Of a stretch of 64,000 nucleotides of DNA, positions 25,983-34,794 are shown piece by piece. The notes below the pieces were generated by a model. The model saw only the letters and a list, made by a program, of their open reading frames with translations, had not been told where the DNA came from and made no database searches. Both the position numbers and the translations under genes were made by a program. Location of the stretch: positions 2,046,001 to 2,110,000 of the forward strand of contig CP048485.1 in NCBI GenBank assembly GCA_025560025.1, written 5' to 3'. Every line of letters begins with the position of its first letter. Position 1 is the first letter of the stretch. Source of the stretch: Agrobacterium tumefaciens. Its GTDB lineage: Bacteria > Pseudomonadota > Alphaproteobacteria > Rhizobiales > Rhizobiaceae.

Positions 25983-26975
25983 ATGAAAATGAAACTTGCA
26001 TCCATGCTTCTTGCCGGCGCGTCACTCCTGACCGCATTCGGAGCGCAGGCCGCCGACAAGATTACCCTTCAACTCAAATGGGTCACCCAGGCGCAGTTCG
26101 CCGGATATTACGTCGCCAAGGACAAGGGTTTCTATGAAGCCGAAGGCCTCGATGTCGATATCAAGCCCGGCGGCCCGGACATTGCGCCCGCGCAGGTTCT
26201 GGCCGGCGGCGGCGCTGACGTCATCGTCGACTGGATGCCATCCGCACTCGCCACCCGCGAAAAGGGCGTGCCGCTGGTCAATATCGCCCAGCCGTTCAAA
26301 TCGTCAGGCATGATGCTGACCTGCCTGAAAGAAACCGGCATCACCAAGCCGGAAGATTTCAAGGGCAAGACGCTGGGCGTCTGGTTCTTCGGCAATGAAT
26401 ATCCGTTCCTGTCCTGGATGGCGCATCTGAAAATCCCGACCACCGGCGGCGCCGATGGCGTGACTGTTCTCAAACAGGGCTTCAATGTCGATCCGCTGCT
26501 GCAGAAACAGGCCGCCTGCATTTCCACCATGACCTATAATGAATATTGGCAGGTCATCGATGCCGGCATCAAGCCGGAGGAACTCGTCACCTTCAAATAC
26601 GAGGCGGAAGGCGTGGCGACGCTGGAAGACGGGCTTTACGTTCTGGAAGACAAGCTGAAGGACGCCAAGTTCAAGGAAGACATGGTCAAATTCGTCCGCG
26701 CTTCCATGAAGGGCTGGAAATGGGCGGAAGAAAACCCTGATGATGCCGCCGGCATCGTGCTGGAAAACGACGCCTCCGGCGCCCAGACCGAAAAACACCA
26801 GAAGCGCATGATGGGCGAAGTGGCAAAACTGACCGCCGGCTCGAAGGGCGCGCTCGACAAGGCGGACTATGACCGTACCGTCAAGACGCTGCTGGGCGGC
26901 GGTTCCGATCCGGTCATCACCAAGGAACCCTCCGGCGCCTTCACCACCGAAATTACCGATGCGGCGCTGAAATAG
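25983..26975 (+). CDS. ABC transporter substrate-binding protein, NMT1/THI5-like
   Basis: 330-aa periplasmic protein with a clear Sec signal (MKMKLASMLLAGASLLTAFGAQA, cleavage after AQA). The mature start ITLQLKWVTQAQFAGYYVAKDKG is the NMT1/THI5-like signature used by binding proteins for pyrimidine, riboflavin and thiamine-precursor type ligands. AGGGAAC precedes the ATG at 25983. Last gene of the pyrimidine operon, followed by a strong terminator. In context the ligand may be a pyrimidine, hydantoin or ureido compound; not proven by sequence. Confidence 0.9.
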   Translation: MKMKLASMLLAGASLLTAFGAQAADKITLQLKWVTQAQFAGYYVAKDKGFYEAEGLDVDIKPGGPDIAPAQVLAGGGADVIVDWMPSALATREKGVPLVNIAQPFKSSGMMLTCLKETGITKPEDFKGKTLGVWFFGNEYPFLSWMAHLKIPTTGGADGVTVLKQGFNVDPLLQKQAACISTMTYNEYWQVIDAGIKPEELVTFKYEAEGVATLEDGLYVLEDKLKDAKFKEDMVKFVRASMKGWKWAEENPDDAAGIVLENDASGAQTEKHQKRMMGEVAKLTAGSKGALDKADYDRTVKTLLGGGSDPVITKEPSGAFTTEITDAALK

Positions 26976-26998
26976 TAAAATCGAACCCGAACGCATGG

Positions 26999-27032
26999 AA
27001 CGCGCGGGGCCGTCCGCGCGTTTCTTTTTTTC
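26999..27032 (+). terminator. Rho-independent terminator of the pyrimidine operon
   Basis: AACGCGCGG (26999-27007) pairs with CCGCGCGTT (27014-27022), followed by TTTCTTTTTTT. It starts 23 nt after the binding-protein stop. Classic intrinsic terminator on the + strand. Confidence 0.9.
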
Positions 27033-27069
27033 GCTGGTGACGTATTTGACGAATTACAATATCCCGACC

Positions 27070-27085
27070 TATACAAAAATGTATA
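27070..27085. promoter_or_regulatory. Palindrome TATACA-N4-TGTATA upstream of RND genes
   Basis: A perfect 6+6 inverted repeat with a 4-nt AAAA spacer, about 255 nt before the adaptor start. The shape fits a dimeric repressor site. No regulator gene adjoins it, so the binder is unknown. The rest of 27033-27340 shows no gene. Confidence 0.35.
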
Positions 27086-27340
27086 TCAAGCATCGCGGCT
27101 ATGCGGATTGATTTGTACGACAACAACAATTAGAGTCCCGCCCACAAGACTGCCAAATTTGATCTTGTAAGAAAAGCACGACGGCAAAGTGCTGAAGATT
27201 CGCGTTGAGGGGCGTTCGAATCGGGAGGATCGAAAAGGAAGTATTGTGATCCCTTGTTTCACATTCGTTTCAGCATGACCTTCTAATATACGCCGAGAGG
27301 CTGCAGGACATGCGATCGAATATTGCGCGAGCCAAGACAC

Positions 27341-28534
27341 ATGCAGCATAAAGTCACGTTTAACCGCTTTGTATTCCTTCTTCTTTCCGCAACGGCCCTG
27401 CCCTTTTCGGCAGCAGCCGAAGGGGAGACGCAGGCACCGGTCAAACAGCAGAACCTCCCCTCGATCATCGTCGCACATGCCGCAAAACGCGATCTTGTGG
27501 ACCGCATCATCGCCACCGGCACGATCCGCCCCGTGGACGAGATTTACGTCCAGCCGCTGGTTGACGGCCTGTCGATCGACACGCTGAACGCCGATATCGG
27601 CGACCGGGTGGAGGCGAATGCCGTTCTGGCCGTGCTGTCCTCCGATAGTCTTGTCCTGCAAAAGAGCCAGCTAGAAGCCAACAAGGCCAAGGCCGAAGCC
27701 TCCGTCACCCAGTCCAAGGCGCAGGTGCTGGAAGCGCAGGCCAATCTGGCCGACGCCCTTCGCCAGCGCGACCGCGCCGCAAAGCTCGGCCAGAGCGGTT
27801 CGGGTTCCGTCTCCGAGACGGAAAAAACCGAAGCCGCCGCTCAAGTTGCGCAGGCCCGCCTCGATGCGGCCAAGCAGGCCGTTTCCGCCGGCGAAGCCGA
27901 CATCAAGGTCGTTGACGCGCAGATCGACGACATCGATCTGAAGCTGACGCGGACGGGTGTTAAAACCCCCGTCACCGGCATCGTATCGGCCAAGAACGCC
28001 AAGGTTGGCGCCATTGCCAGCGGCGCGGGCAACCCGCTTTTCACCGTCATCAAGGATGGCGCGATCGAACTCGTCGCCGATCTTTCCGAGACGGATATCC
28101 TCAAGGTCAAGACCGGTCAGAAAGCCTATTTGACGGTTGCCGGCGGAGCTGAGAAAATAGAGGGCAAGGTGCGCCTCGTTTCACCCACCGTCGATCCGAC
28201 GACGCGCCTCGGCTCCGTACATGTGGTGCTGCCGGAAAACAGCCCGGCGCGATCAGGCATGTATGCCAGCGCGGAAATAGTCGTCGAGCAGACGAACGCG
28301 CTCGCATTGCCGCTATCGGCCGTCACCTCCGGACGCGAAGGCTCGACCACCCGCAAGGTGGAAGGCGACGTCGTCAAGCAGGTGAAGATCGAGACCGGCA
28401 TAGAGGACGGCGGTTTTATCGAGATTGTCAGCGGGCTTGCCGCTGGTGACAAGGTTGTCGAGAAAGCTGGAGCATTCGTGCGTGATGGCGACCGGATAAG
28501 ACCGGTTGAAGCCCAGACGGCTGCGTCCAACTGA
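27341..28534 (+). CDS. RND efflux periplasmic adaptor (membrane fusion protein)
   Basis: 397-aa HlyD/AcrA-type adaptor linking the inner-membrane pump to an outer-membrane channel. It has a signal sequence (FVFLLLSATALPFSAAAE), lipoyl halves (IYVQPLVDGLSIDTL; VKTPVTGIVSAKNAKVG), a long alpha-hairpin rich in Lys/Glu/Ala between them, and a beta-barrel domain (LVADLSETDILKVKTGQKAYL). No lipobox. The frame opens at a TTG (27323); the ATG at 27341 is preferred. Operon with the pump gene 13 nt downstream. No outer-membrane channel gene is in the window. Confidence 0.92.
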   Translation: MQHKVTFNRFVFLLLSATALPFSAAAEGETQAPVKQQNLPSIIVAHAAKRDLVDRIIATGTIRPVDEIYVQPLVDGLSIDTLNADIGDRVEANAVLAVLSSDSLVLQKSQLEANKAKAEASVTQSKAQVLEAQANLADALRQRDRAAKLGQSGSGSVSETEKTEAAAQVAQARLDAAKQAVSAGEADIKVVDAQIDDIDLKLTRTGVKTPVTGIVSAKNAKVGAIASGAGNPLFTVIKDGAIELVADLSETDILKVKTGQKAYLTVAGGAEKIEGKVRLVSPTVDPTTRLGSVHVVLPENSPARSGMYASAEIVVEQTNALALPLSAVTSGREGSTTRKVEGDVVKQVKIETGIEDGGFIEIVSGLAAGDKVVEKAGAFVRDGDRIRPVEAQTAASN

Positions 28535-28547
28535 CTGAGGGAATGAG

Positions 28548-31500
28548 ATGAACTTTTCCGCATGGTCAATCCGTAACCCGATTGCGCCGCTGCTTGGCTT
28601 CGCGCTTTTGATGGTCCTTGGCATGCAGGCCTTCAACGCCCTGCCAATCACCCGCTTTCCCAATATCGACGTCCCCGTCGTCGCCGTCACCGTGACCCAG
28701 AGCGGCGCTTCGCCCTCCGAGCTCGAGATGCAGGTGACGAAGGAGATCGAGGACGCCGTCGCCGCCATCAGTGGCGTCGACGAAATCCAGTCGACCGTCA
28801 CCGACGGACAATCGCTTACCACCGTCGTCTTCCGCATCGAGAAGCCGACGGAAGAGGCCGTTCAGGACACCAAGGACGCCATCGACAAGATCCGTAGCGA
28901 TCTGCCCGCCGATATCGAGGTGCCTGTTGTCAGCAAGATCGACGTCGAAGGACAGGCAATCCAGACATTTGCCGTCTCCTCGCCGAACATGACGCTGGAA
29001 GAGCTGTCCTGGTTCGTGGATGACACGATCAAGCGCTCGCTCCAGGGCCAGTCCGGCATCGGCAAGGTCGACCGTTACGGCGGCGCGGACCGCGAGGTGC
29101 GCGTTTCGCTCAGCCCCGAAAAGCTCGACGCTTACGGCATCACCGCCACCGAGGTGAACAGCCAGCTGCGCGGCACCAACATCGATCTCGGTTCCGGCCG
29201 TGGCCAGGTTGGCGGCAACGAGCAGACGATCCGCACGCTCGGCGATACGCGTGACGTGATGCAGCTCGCAAACACCACCATCGCGCTCTCCAACGGCCGC
29301 TTCGTGAAGCTCTCCGAGCTTGGCACGGTCAAGGACACCTATGAGGAGCAGAAGTCCTTCTCGCGCTTCAACGGCAACCCCGCCGTCACCTTCGCGGTAT
29401 TCCGCTCCAAGGGTGCAAGCGAGGTTTCGGTGGCCGAAACCGTGGCGGAAAGCCTGGATCAGGTCCGCAAGGATCATCCCGACGTGTCGATAGAAATGGT
29501 CGACGACGCCGTCTATTTCACCTATGGCAACTATAAGGCGGCGCTCGATACGCTGATCGAAGGCGCGATCCTCGCCGTCATCGTGGTCCTGCTCTTCCTC
29601 AGGAACTGGCGCGCGACCCTGATCGCCGCCGTCGCCCTGCCGCTCTCCGCGATCCCGACCTTCTGGATCATGGACCTGATGGGGTTCTCGCTCAACCTCG
29701 TCAGTTTCCTGGCGCTGACGCTCGCCACGGGTATTCTCGTGGATGACGCCATCGTGGAAATCGAGAACATCGCCCGCCATATCAAGATGGGCAAGACGCC
29801 CTATCGGGCGGCACTCGAAGCGGCGGATGAAATCGGCCTCGCCGTCATCGCCACCAGCTTCACCATCATCGCCGTCTTTGTGCCTGTCTCGTTCATGCCC
29901 GGCATTCCCGGCCAATACTTCATCCAGTTCGGCCTGACGGTCGCCTTCTCGGTGTTCTTCTCGCTGGCGGTGGCCCGCCTCATCACACCGCTGATGGCGG
30001 CCTATCTGATGCGCGCCGAAGACGCGATGGACGACCACGCCGACAATGACGGCTGGCTGATGAAATCCTATACACGCATGGTTTCCGCCACCACCCGCAA
30101 GTGGTGGGCGCGATACCTGACGCTCATCGGCGCCATCGGCTTTCTGGTCGCATCCGTCTATCTTCTGAGCCAGGTGCCGGGCAGCTTCCTGCCGCCGGAC
30201 GATGCTTCCCGCGTAACGCTTTCGGTGGAACTGCCGCCCAATGCGACGCTGGACGAAACCGACCGCACGACGACCGAAATCTTCCATGCCATCCGCGATA
30301 TTGACGGTGTGGAAAGTGTCTTCATCCTCGGCGGCGCTTCGCCCAAGGGCGATCTGGAGCTTCGCCGCGCCACGGTCAACGTCATCCTTCAGCATATCGA
30401 TCACTCGCTGCTGAAGACATTGGTCAACAAGGGTCTCGGCTCCCTTCCGCTCATCGGCCAATATCTGCCGAAAGTGGAAGAAAAGGGCCGCCTCCGTCCG
30501 CAATGGGATGTGGAGCGAGATATTTTCGCCAAGGTCCGCACCATCCCGGATGTGCGCATCATCAAGCTGAATGACCGCGCGGAGCGTGAACTGAGCTTCA
30601 ACTTCCTCTCGTCGAACGAAAAGGATCTGAACGACGCCGTCGGTGTGCTCGAAAGCCGCCTGCGCGCTTCGCCGATCCTTGCCAATGTCAGCTCGGAAGG
30701 CGCCCTGCCCCGTCCGGAACTGCAGATCCGCCCGCGTAAGGATGAAATCGCCCGCCTCGGCATTACGCCACAGCAGATTTCGCAGACCGTGCGTGTCGCC
30801 ACCATCGGCGATATCGACGCGCAGCTGACGAAGATTTCGCTGGATGACCGGCAGATCCCGATCCGCGTGCAGGCATCGCTCGATACCCGCCGCGACCTCG
30901 CCACCATCCGCGCGCTGAAGATCAAGACCGCCTCCGGGTCGCTGGTGCCGCTCTATAGCGTCGCCGATATCGACTATTCGGAAGGTCCAAGCTCGATCAA
31001 GCGCAACGACCGCAACCGCGTCGTCTCCATCGGCTCCGACGTGCCCTTCGGCACGGCGCTCGATACATCGACGGCCGAGTTCAAGCGCATCGTGGCGGAA
31101 ACCGATCTGCCGGCAAGCGTTCGCCTTGCCGAAAGCGGCGACGCCAAGGTGCAGGGCGAAATGCAGCAGGGCTTCGTCAACGCCATGCTGCTTGGGCTGA
31201 TGCTGGTGCTGGTGGTGCTCATCCTGCTGTTCAAGGATGTCATCCAGCCCTTCACCATCCTGTTCTCGCTGCCGCTTGCCATCGGCGGCGTGGCAGTCGC
31301 GCTCATCATCACACAGAACGCGCTGTCGATGCCCGTTCTCATCGGCATCCTGATGCTGATGGGCATCGTGACGAAGAACGCCATCCTGCTCGTGGACTTC
31401 GCCATCGAAATGCGCCGCCACGGCATGGAACGGGTGCATGCCATGGTCGAGGCCGGCCGCAAGCGCGCCCGCCCGATCATCATGACCTCCATCGCCATGT

Positions 31501-31868
31501 CGGCGGGCATGTTGCCCTCCGCGCTCGGCGTCGGCGAAGGCGGTTCGTTCCGCGCGCCGATGGCGATTGCGGTGATCGGCGGCATCATCGTCTCGACGGT
31601 GCTGTCGCTCATCGTGGTGCCCGCCTTCTTCCTGATCATGGACGACTTTTCGCGCCTGCTTGCCCACCTCTTCGGCCGCTTCTTCGGCAAGAAGGAAGAG
31701 GAGGAAGAGGCCCTCTCCAACGAGAAACTCTCGGAGATCGCCCGCGAAAACAGCCTGGCGCTCTCCTCGCTCGAGGCCCGGGTCGCCAGCATGGAAAAGG
31801 GCACCGGCGACAAGACCGCAGACAAGGGCAGCAACATATTGCGGCTGCCGCCGCTCGCTGCGGAGTGA
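28548..31868 (+). CDS. RND family efflux transporter (inner-membrane pump)
   Basis: 1106-aa AcrB-type proton/drug antiporter. MNFSAWSIRNPIAPLLGFALL at the N-terminus, two large periplasmic loops and 12 TM segments. TM4 carries the paired acidic proton-relay residues in LATGILVDDAIVEIENIARH. About 55 extra residues form a Glu/Lys-rich cytosolic tail, longer than AcrB, with a coiled-coil look (EEEEEALSNEKLSEIARENS). Substrates unknown. GAGGGAATGAG precedes the start; an intrinsic terminator follows the stop. Confidence 0.94.
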   Translation: MNFSAWSIRNPIAPLLGFALLMVLGMQAFNALPITRFPNIDVPVVAVTVTQSGASPSELEMQVTKEIEDAVAAISGVDEIQSTVTDGQSLTTVVFRIEKPTEEAVQDTKDAIDKIRSDLPADIEVPVVSKIDVEGQAIQTFAVSSPNMTLEELSWFVDDTIKRSLQGQSGIGKVDRYGGADREVRVSLSPEKLDAYGITATEVNSQLRGTNIDLGSGRGQVGGNEQTIRTLGDTRDVMQLANTTIALSNGRFVKLSELGTVKDTYEEQKSFSRFNGNPAVTFAVFRSKGASEVSVAETVAESLDQVRKDHPDVSIEMVDDAVYFTYGNYKAALDTLIEGAILAVIVVLLFLRNWRATLIAAVALPLSAIPTFWIMDLMGFSLNLVSFLALTLATGILVDDAIVEIENIARHIKMGKTPYRAALEAADEIGLAVIATSFTIIAVFVPVSFMPGIPGQYFIQFGLTVAFSVFFSLAVARLITPLMAAYLMRAEDAMDDHADNDGWLMKSYTRMVSATTRKWWARYLTLIGAIGFLVASVYLLSQVPGSFLPPDDASRVTLSVELPPNATLDETDRTTTEIFHAIRDIDGVESVFILGGASPKGDLELRRATVNVILQHIDHSLLKTLVNKGLGSLPLIGQYLPKVEEKGRLRPQWDVERDIFAKVRTIPDVRIIKLNDRAERELSFNFLSSNEKDLNDAVGVLESRLRASPILANVSSEGALPRPELQIRPRKDEIARLGITPQQISQTVRVATIGDIDAQLTKISLDDRQIPIRVQASLDTRRDLATIRALKIKTASGSLVPLYSVADIDYSEGPSSIKRNDRNRVVSIGSDVPFGTALDTSTAEFKRIVAETDLPASVRLAESGDAKVQGEMQQGFVNAMLLGLMLVLVVLILLFKDVIQPFTILFSLPLAIGGVAVALIITQNALSMPVLIGILMLMGIVTKNAILLVDFAIEMRRHGMERVHAMVEAGRKRARPIIMTSIAMSAGMLPSALGVGEGGSFRAPMAIAVIGGIIVSTVLSLIVVPAFFLIMDDFSRLLAHLFGRFFGKKEEEEEALSNEKLSEIARENSLALSSLEARVASMEKGTGDKTADKGSNILRLPPLAAE

Positions 31869-31890
31869 AGCTTGCAGAATAACGATTGAG

Positions 31891-31921
31891 ACGCCGGGCC
31901 CTGTGCCCGGCGTTTTCTTTT
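31891..31921 (+). terminator. Rho-independent terminator after the RND operon
   Basis: CGCCGGG and CCCGGCG arms (31892-31912) with a CCCTGTG loop, followed by TTTTCTTTT. Begins about 23 nt after the pump stop codon. Confidence 0.9.
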
Positions 31922-31949
31922 GGGGAGTTTAAAGGGCAAAACGTCGCCG

Positions 31950-32078
31950 CTTGTTTCTTCTCCCCGCCGGGGAGAAGGTGGCCCGAAGGGTCGGATGAGG
32001 GGGTTAGCTCTCCGCATATCTCTACCCTCGCCCCCTCATCCCGCTGCCGCGACCTTCTCCCCCTCGGGGAGAAGAAAT
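31950..32078. repeat. Family B intergenic palindromic element, copy 1
   Basis: About 129 nt with inverted ends reading CTTCTCCCC-N-GGGGAGAAG on each side. The inner left block is GGTGGCCCGAAGGGTCGGAT and the right block CATCCCGCTGCCGCGACC. Other copies: 34628-34751 (same orientation), 50296-50423 and 57606-57737 (opposite orientation). RIME-like. Confidence 0.85.
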
Positions 32079-32165
32079 ATGTGGCGCTCACCCGCTCCAT
32101 ATTTTCCCCTGTGCATCGAAGCACGAATAGCCCAGTCATTTCCCCCTTAACGACTGCAAACCCAT

Positions 32166-32179
32166 TTGATCGAAATCAA
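32166..32179. promoter_or_regulatory. FNR/FixK-type anaerobox
   Basis: TTGAT-CGAA-ATCAA, an exact match to the FNR-family consensus TTGAT-N4-ATCAA. It lies 65 nt before the start of the Crp/Fnr-family gene at 32244, suggesting control by an FnrN/FixK protein and/or autoregulation under low oxygen. Confidence 0.85.
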
Positions 32180-32243
32180 TTCGCTTTTCAGGTGAACTGC
32201 TAATCTCCTTCGCATCGGGAGTTGCCGGTCGAAGGATAATGCG

Positions 32244-33026
32244 ATGAGCTCTTTTCAGATAGGCGTGAGGGAAAAGGAACATCCCCGGTTTCGTATCGCT
32301 TCGGACAGCCCGGCAAAAGGTTTGAGCGGGAGCCGGATGGACGTGAACAAGACCGTGAAGCTGAGCAACAGGGACAGGAACATTCTGCTGCGCGCCCCCC
32401 TGATCGGGATAGCGGATGACGCGGCTGCATTGAAGCTGATGGAGGCGGCCAGCGTCATCAATGTGAACGCCCGCCACGTACTCTTCAAGGAAGGCGAGAC
32501 GGCGCAATATTTCTACTGCGTTCTATCAGGTTATGTCAGGCTCTACCGGCTGGACCGGCACGGGCGCGAGGCGGATGTGCGTGTCAGCGGCCCGGGCGAA
32601 ACCTTCAATGAATGCCTGATCTTCGGCAGCGACAGCTATCGTTACAGCGCGCAGGCGGCGGAAAACTGCACCGTGGCGCGTTTCGAACTGACAAGAATCC
32701 GCAGCCTGATCGATCAGGAGCCGGCAATCGCCAAGGCCGTCATGCGCTGCCTGTCCAACAGCCTGCTCGGAACCATGGATTGCATCGCCAATGACCGGCT
32801 GCAGACAGCGCCGCAGCGTGTCGCCCATTACCTCATCAATCAGGGCCCACGCGACGCGACATCCTTTTCACTGCGGTTGCCGTTTCAGAAAAGCCTGCTC
32901 GCCGGCAAGCTCGGCCTTGCGCCGGAAGCCCTCTCGCGCGCCTTCTCGACCTTGAAAAAAGCCGGGGTCACCGTGCGCGGCCGCATCGTCCAGGTCAATG
33001 ATGTCGCGGCGCTGAAACAGATATGA
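32244..33026 (+). CDS. sinR: Crp/Fnr family transcriptional regulator, SinR-like
   Basis: 260-aa regulator with an N-terminal cyclic-nucleotide-type sensor barrel (ARHVLFKEGETAQYFYCVLSGYVRLYRL), a dimerisation helix and a C-terminal HTH (SLLAGKLGLAPEALSRAFSTLKKAGV). The N-terminal Cys cluster of oxygen-sensing Fnr is absent. AAGGA lies seven nt before the ATG. In A. tumefaciens, SinR is an FNR-type protein needed for biofilm maturation and controlled by FnrN; the perfect anaerobox upstream, the lack of a Fe-S motif and the position near urease genes fit. The symbol rests on this recall and is not certain. Confidence 0.75.
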   Translation: MSSFQIGVREKEHPRFRIASDSPAKGLSGSRMDVNKTVKLSNRDRNILLRAPLIGIADDAAALKLMEAASVINVNARHVLFKEGETAQYFYCVLSGYVRLYRLDRHGREADVRVSGPGETFNECLIFGSDSYRYSAQAAENCTVARFELTRIRSLIDQEPAIAKAVMRCLSNSLLGTMDCIANDRLQTAPQRVAHYLINQGPRDATSFSLRLPFQKSLLAGKLGLAPEALSRAFSTLKKAGVTVRGRIVQVNDVAALKQI

Positions 33027-33046
33027 AGCCAATACCGGGGGAAGGA

Positions 33047-33086
33047 CGAGGACGGGACACCTGCCGGTATCCCGTCCTCGAATTTT
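33047..33086 (+). terminator. Hairpin terminator between convergent genes
   Basis: An 11-bp stem: CGAGGACGGGA at 33047-33057 and TCCCGTCCTCG at 33070-33080, followed by AATTTT. It lies between the SinR-like gene (+) and the MBL hydrolase gene (-). Confidence 0.75.
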
Positions 33087-33100
33087 CCTGCACCCGGATA

Positions 33101-33925
33101 TCAGATCGGCTGTGGCACGAAGCGAAAACGATCGCCCTCTCGCTCAACACGGAAAAATCCGCCAAGATGGCCGCCGGAAACCAGCCAGTCATTATCGGCA
33201 ACTTCGCCAAGCGCCTTTAAACGCGTCGAATAGGCAAGTTCGGAATCGATATCATAAACGAAGCCGATACCCGGATCCTGTGCCTGCAACGCGCTCACAT
33301 GCAGCACATCGCCCCATAATAACAGCCGTTCACCACCCTTGCCGATGAGATAGCCCGTATGTCCGGGCGTGTGGCCCGGCATGGCGATGGCCTCCACATC
33401 ATCCGCTATCTTTCCCGTCGGGATCGGCCGCAGCATGGCGCCGCAAATATCGAGCAGGCGCGCGGCGAGATCGAACCCGCCCTGCCGGGCGGGCGGCAGG
33501 GTCTTTCGTGCCACCTCGCTGGTGAAGAAGCCGAGATCGGCCTCGGGAACCCATATCTCCGCATTGGGAAAATAAGGCCGGTCGCCGTCGATGAGGCCAA
33601 GCGCATGGTCGCCGTGAATATGGGTGAGGATAACGCGATTGACAGCCGCCGGCTGAATTCCGGCGGCGATCATCGCCGCGCGAGCATGACCATAGGCTGC
33701 ACCCCAGGCCGTGCCGCAACCGGCATCGATCAGCCAGATGCCTTCAGGCCCGGACAGCGCAAAGCAGTTGACATCCATATCCACCGTTTCACCCTCATGC
33801 CCGGCAAGAGCCGCCGCCAGCGCTTCGGCACCCTGGCGATGGATGAGATGGCCAACCGGCGCCTTGTAGACACCGTCGACAAAACGGGAAACCTCGTAAG
33901 CGCCGAAACGGCGGGAGATAGCCAT
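33101..33925 (-). CDS. Metallo-beta-lactamase fold hydrolase
   Basis: 274-aa MBL-fold protein. The dinuclear metal motif is THIHGDH (His102, His104, Asp106, His107), with a further His in GHTPGHTGYLI and a metal-bridging Asp in LLLWGDVLH. The family includes lactonases, glyoxalases and sulfatases; the substrate cannot be read. The start lies 4 nt after the ureG stop, so it is probably the last gene of the urease accessory operon, though a functional link to urease is not known. Confidence 0.85.
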   Translation of the reverse strand: MAISRRFGAYEVSRFVDGVYKAPVGHLIHRQGAEALAAALAGHEGETVDMDVNCFALSGPEGIWLIDAGCGTAWGAAYGHARAAMIAAGIQPAAVNRVILTHIHGDHALGLIDGDRPYFPNAEIWVPEADLGFFTSEVARKTLPPARQGGFDLAARLLDICGAMLRPIPTGKIADDVEAIAMPGHTPGHTGYLIGKGGERLLLWGDVLHVSALQAQDPGIGFVYDIDSELAYSTRLKALGEVADNDWLVSGGHLGGFFRVEREGDRFRFVPQPI

Positions 33926-33928
33926 ATT

Positions 33929-34540
33929 TCAGAGACCGCCCTGTTCTTTCAGGAAACCGACGATGCGCTCCACGCCATCGCCCCGTTTCATATCGGTGAA
34001 CACGAAGGGCATGGCGTTGCGCATGCGCGTCGCATCGCTGTCCATGACGGTGAGGTCAGCGCCGACATAGGGGGCGAGGTCCTTCTTGTTGATGACCAGC
34101 AGATCGGAGCGGGTAATGCCCGGCCCGCCCTTGCGCGGAATTTCCTCACCCTGGCAGACGGAAATGACATAGATGGTGATATCGGCAAGATCGGGCGAAA
34201 AGGTCGCGGCGAGATTGTCGCCGCCGGATTCGATGAAGACCAAGTCGAGATCGGGAAACCGCGCATTAAGCCCGGCAATCGCCTGTAGATTGATCGTCGC
34301 ATCCTCGCGAATGGCCGTATGAGGGCAACCACCCGTCTCGACTCCGACGATACGTTCGGACGGCAGCGCCTGCATGCGCACCAGCGCCTCGGCATCTTCC
34401 TTGGTGTAGATATCATTGGTGACGACCGCGACCGAATAATCGGCGCTCATCGCCTTGCAGAGCTTTTCCGTCAACGCCGTCTTGCCAGAACCGACCGGCC
34501 CACCAATGCCGACGCGCAGCGGCCCATTACCCGATTTCAT
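33929..34540 (-). CDS. ureG: Urease accessory GTPase UreG
   Basis: 203-aa SIMIBI GTPase that drives nickel insertion into urease. P-loop [18 protein letters not shown], the nickel-related [10 protein letters not shown] and [15 protein letters not shown] (CPH motif), [15 protein letters not shown] and the guanine-specificity NKKD ([16 protein letters not shown]) are intact. AAGGGAA before the ATG at 34540 sets the start; the upstream in-frame extension to 34591 is unlikely. Separated from ureF by a family B palindromic element. Confidence 0.96.
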   Translation of the reverse strand: MKSGNGPLRVGIGGPVGSGKTALTEKLCKAMSADYSVAVVTNDIYTKEDAEALVRMQALPSERIVGVETGGCPHTAIREDATINLQAIAGLNARFPDLDLVFIESGGDNLAATFSPDLADITIYVISVCQGEEIPRKGGPGITRSDLLVINKKDLAPYVGADLTVMDSDATRMRNAMPFVFTDMKRGDGVERIVGFLKEQGGL

Positions 34541-34627
34541 CACTCTGTTCCCTTCGATATGCTTTGGTCTTGTTTCACCATAGTCCCTCAACGGGACGCT
34601 TCAATATATGCAAGGATCGTGCCGCGC

Positions 34628-34751
34628 GTTTCTTCTCCCCGCCGGGGAGAAGGTGGCCCGAAGGGTCGGATGAGGGGCACCCTCTTCGAATATCGCTACC
34701 CTCGCCCCCTCATCCCGCTGCCGCGACCTTCTCCCCGGCGGGGAGAAGAAA
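34628..34751. repeat. Family B intergenic palindromic element, copy 2
   Basis: About 124 nt, same orientation as the 31950 copy: CTTCTCCCC-GCC-GGGGAGAAG at the left end and CTTCTCCCC-GGC-GGGGAGAAG at the right, with the GGTGGCCCGAAGGGTCGGAT and CATCCCGCTGCCGCGACC inner blocks. It fills the gap between ureF and ureG and is probably transcribed with them. Confidence 0.85.
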
Positions 34752-34794
34752 AAAGCGGCATACGCTCGTTCAATACGATCGTCATGCAGCGCGA

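Noticed and set aside
27086..27661. A 191-codon - strand frame upstream of and into the adaptor gene
   Set aside because: It overlaps the signal peptide and lipoyl region of the adaptor in antisense and has no domain.
28566..31667. A 1033-codon open frame on the - strand opposite the RND pump gene
   Set aside because: It is a shadow of the pump gene caused by GC-rich third positions. Its translation is His/Arg/Asp-rich with no domain, while the + strand encodes an intact RND protein.
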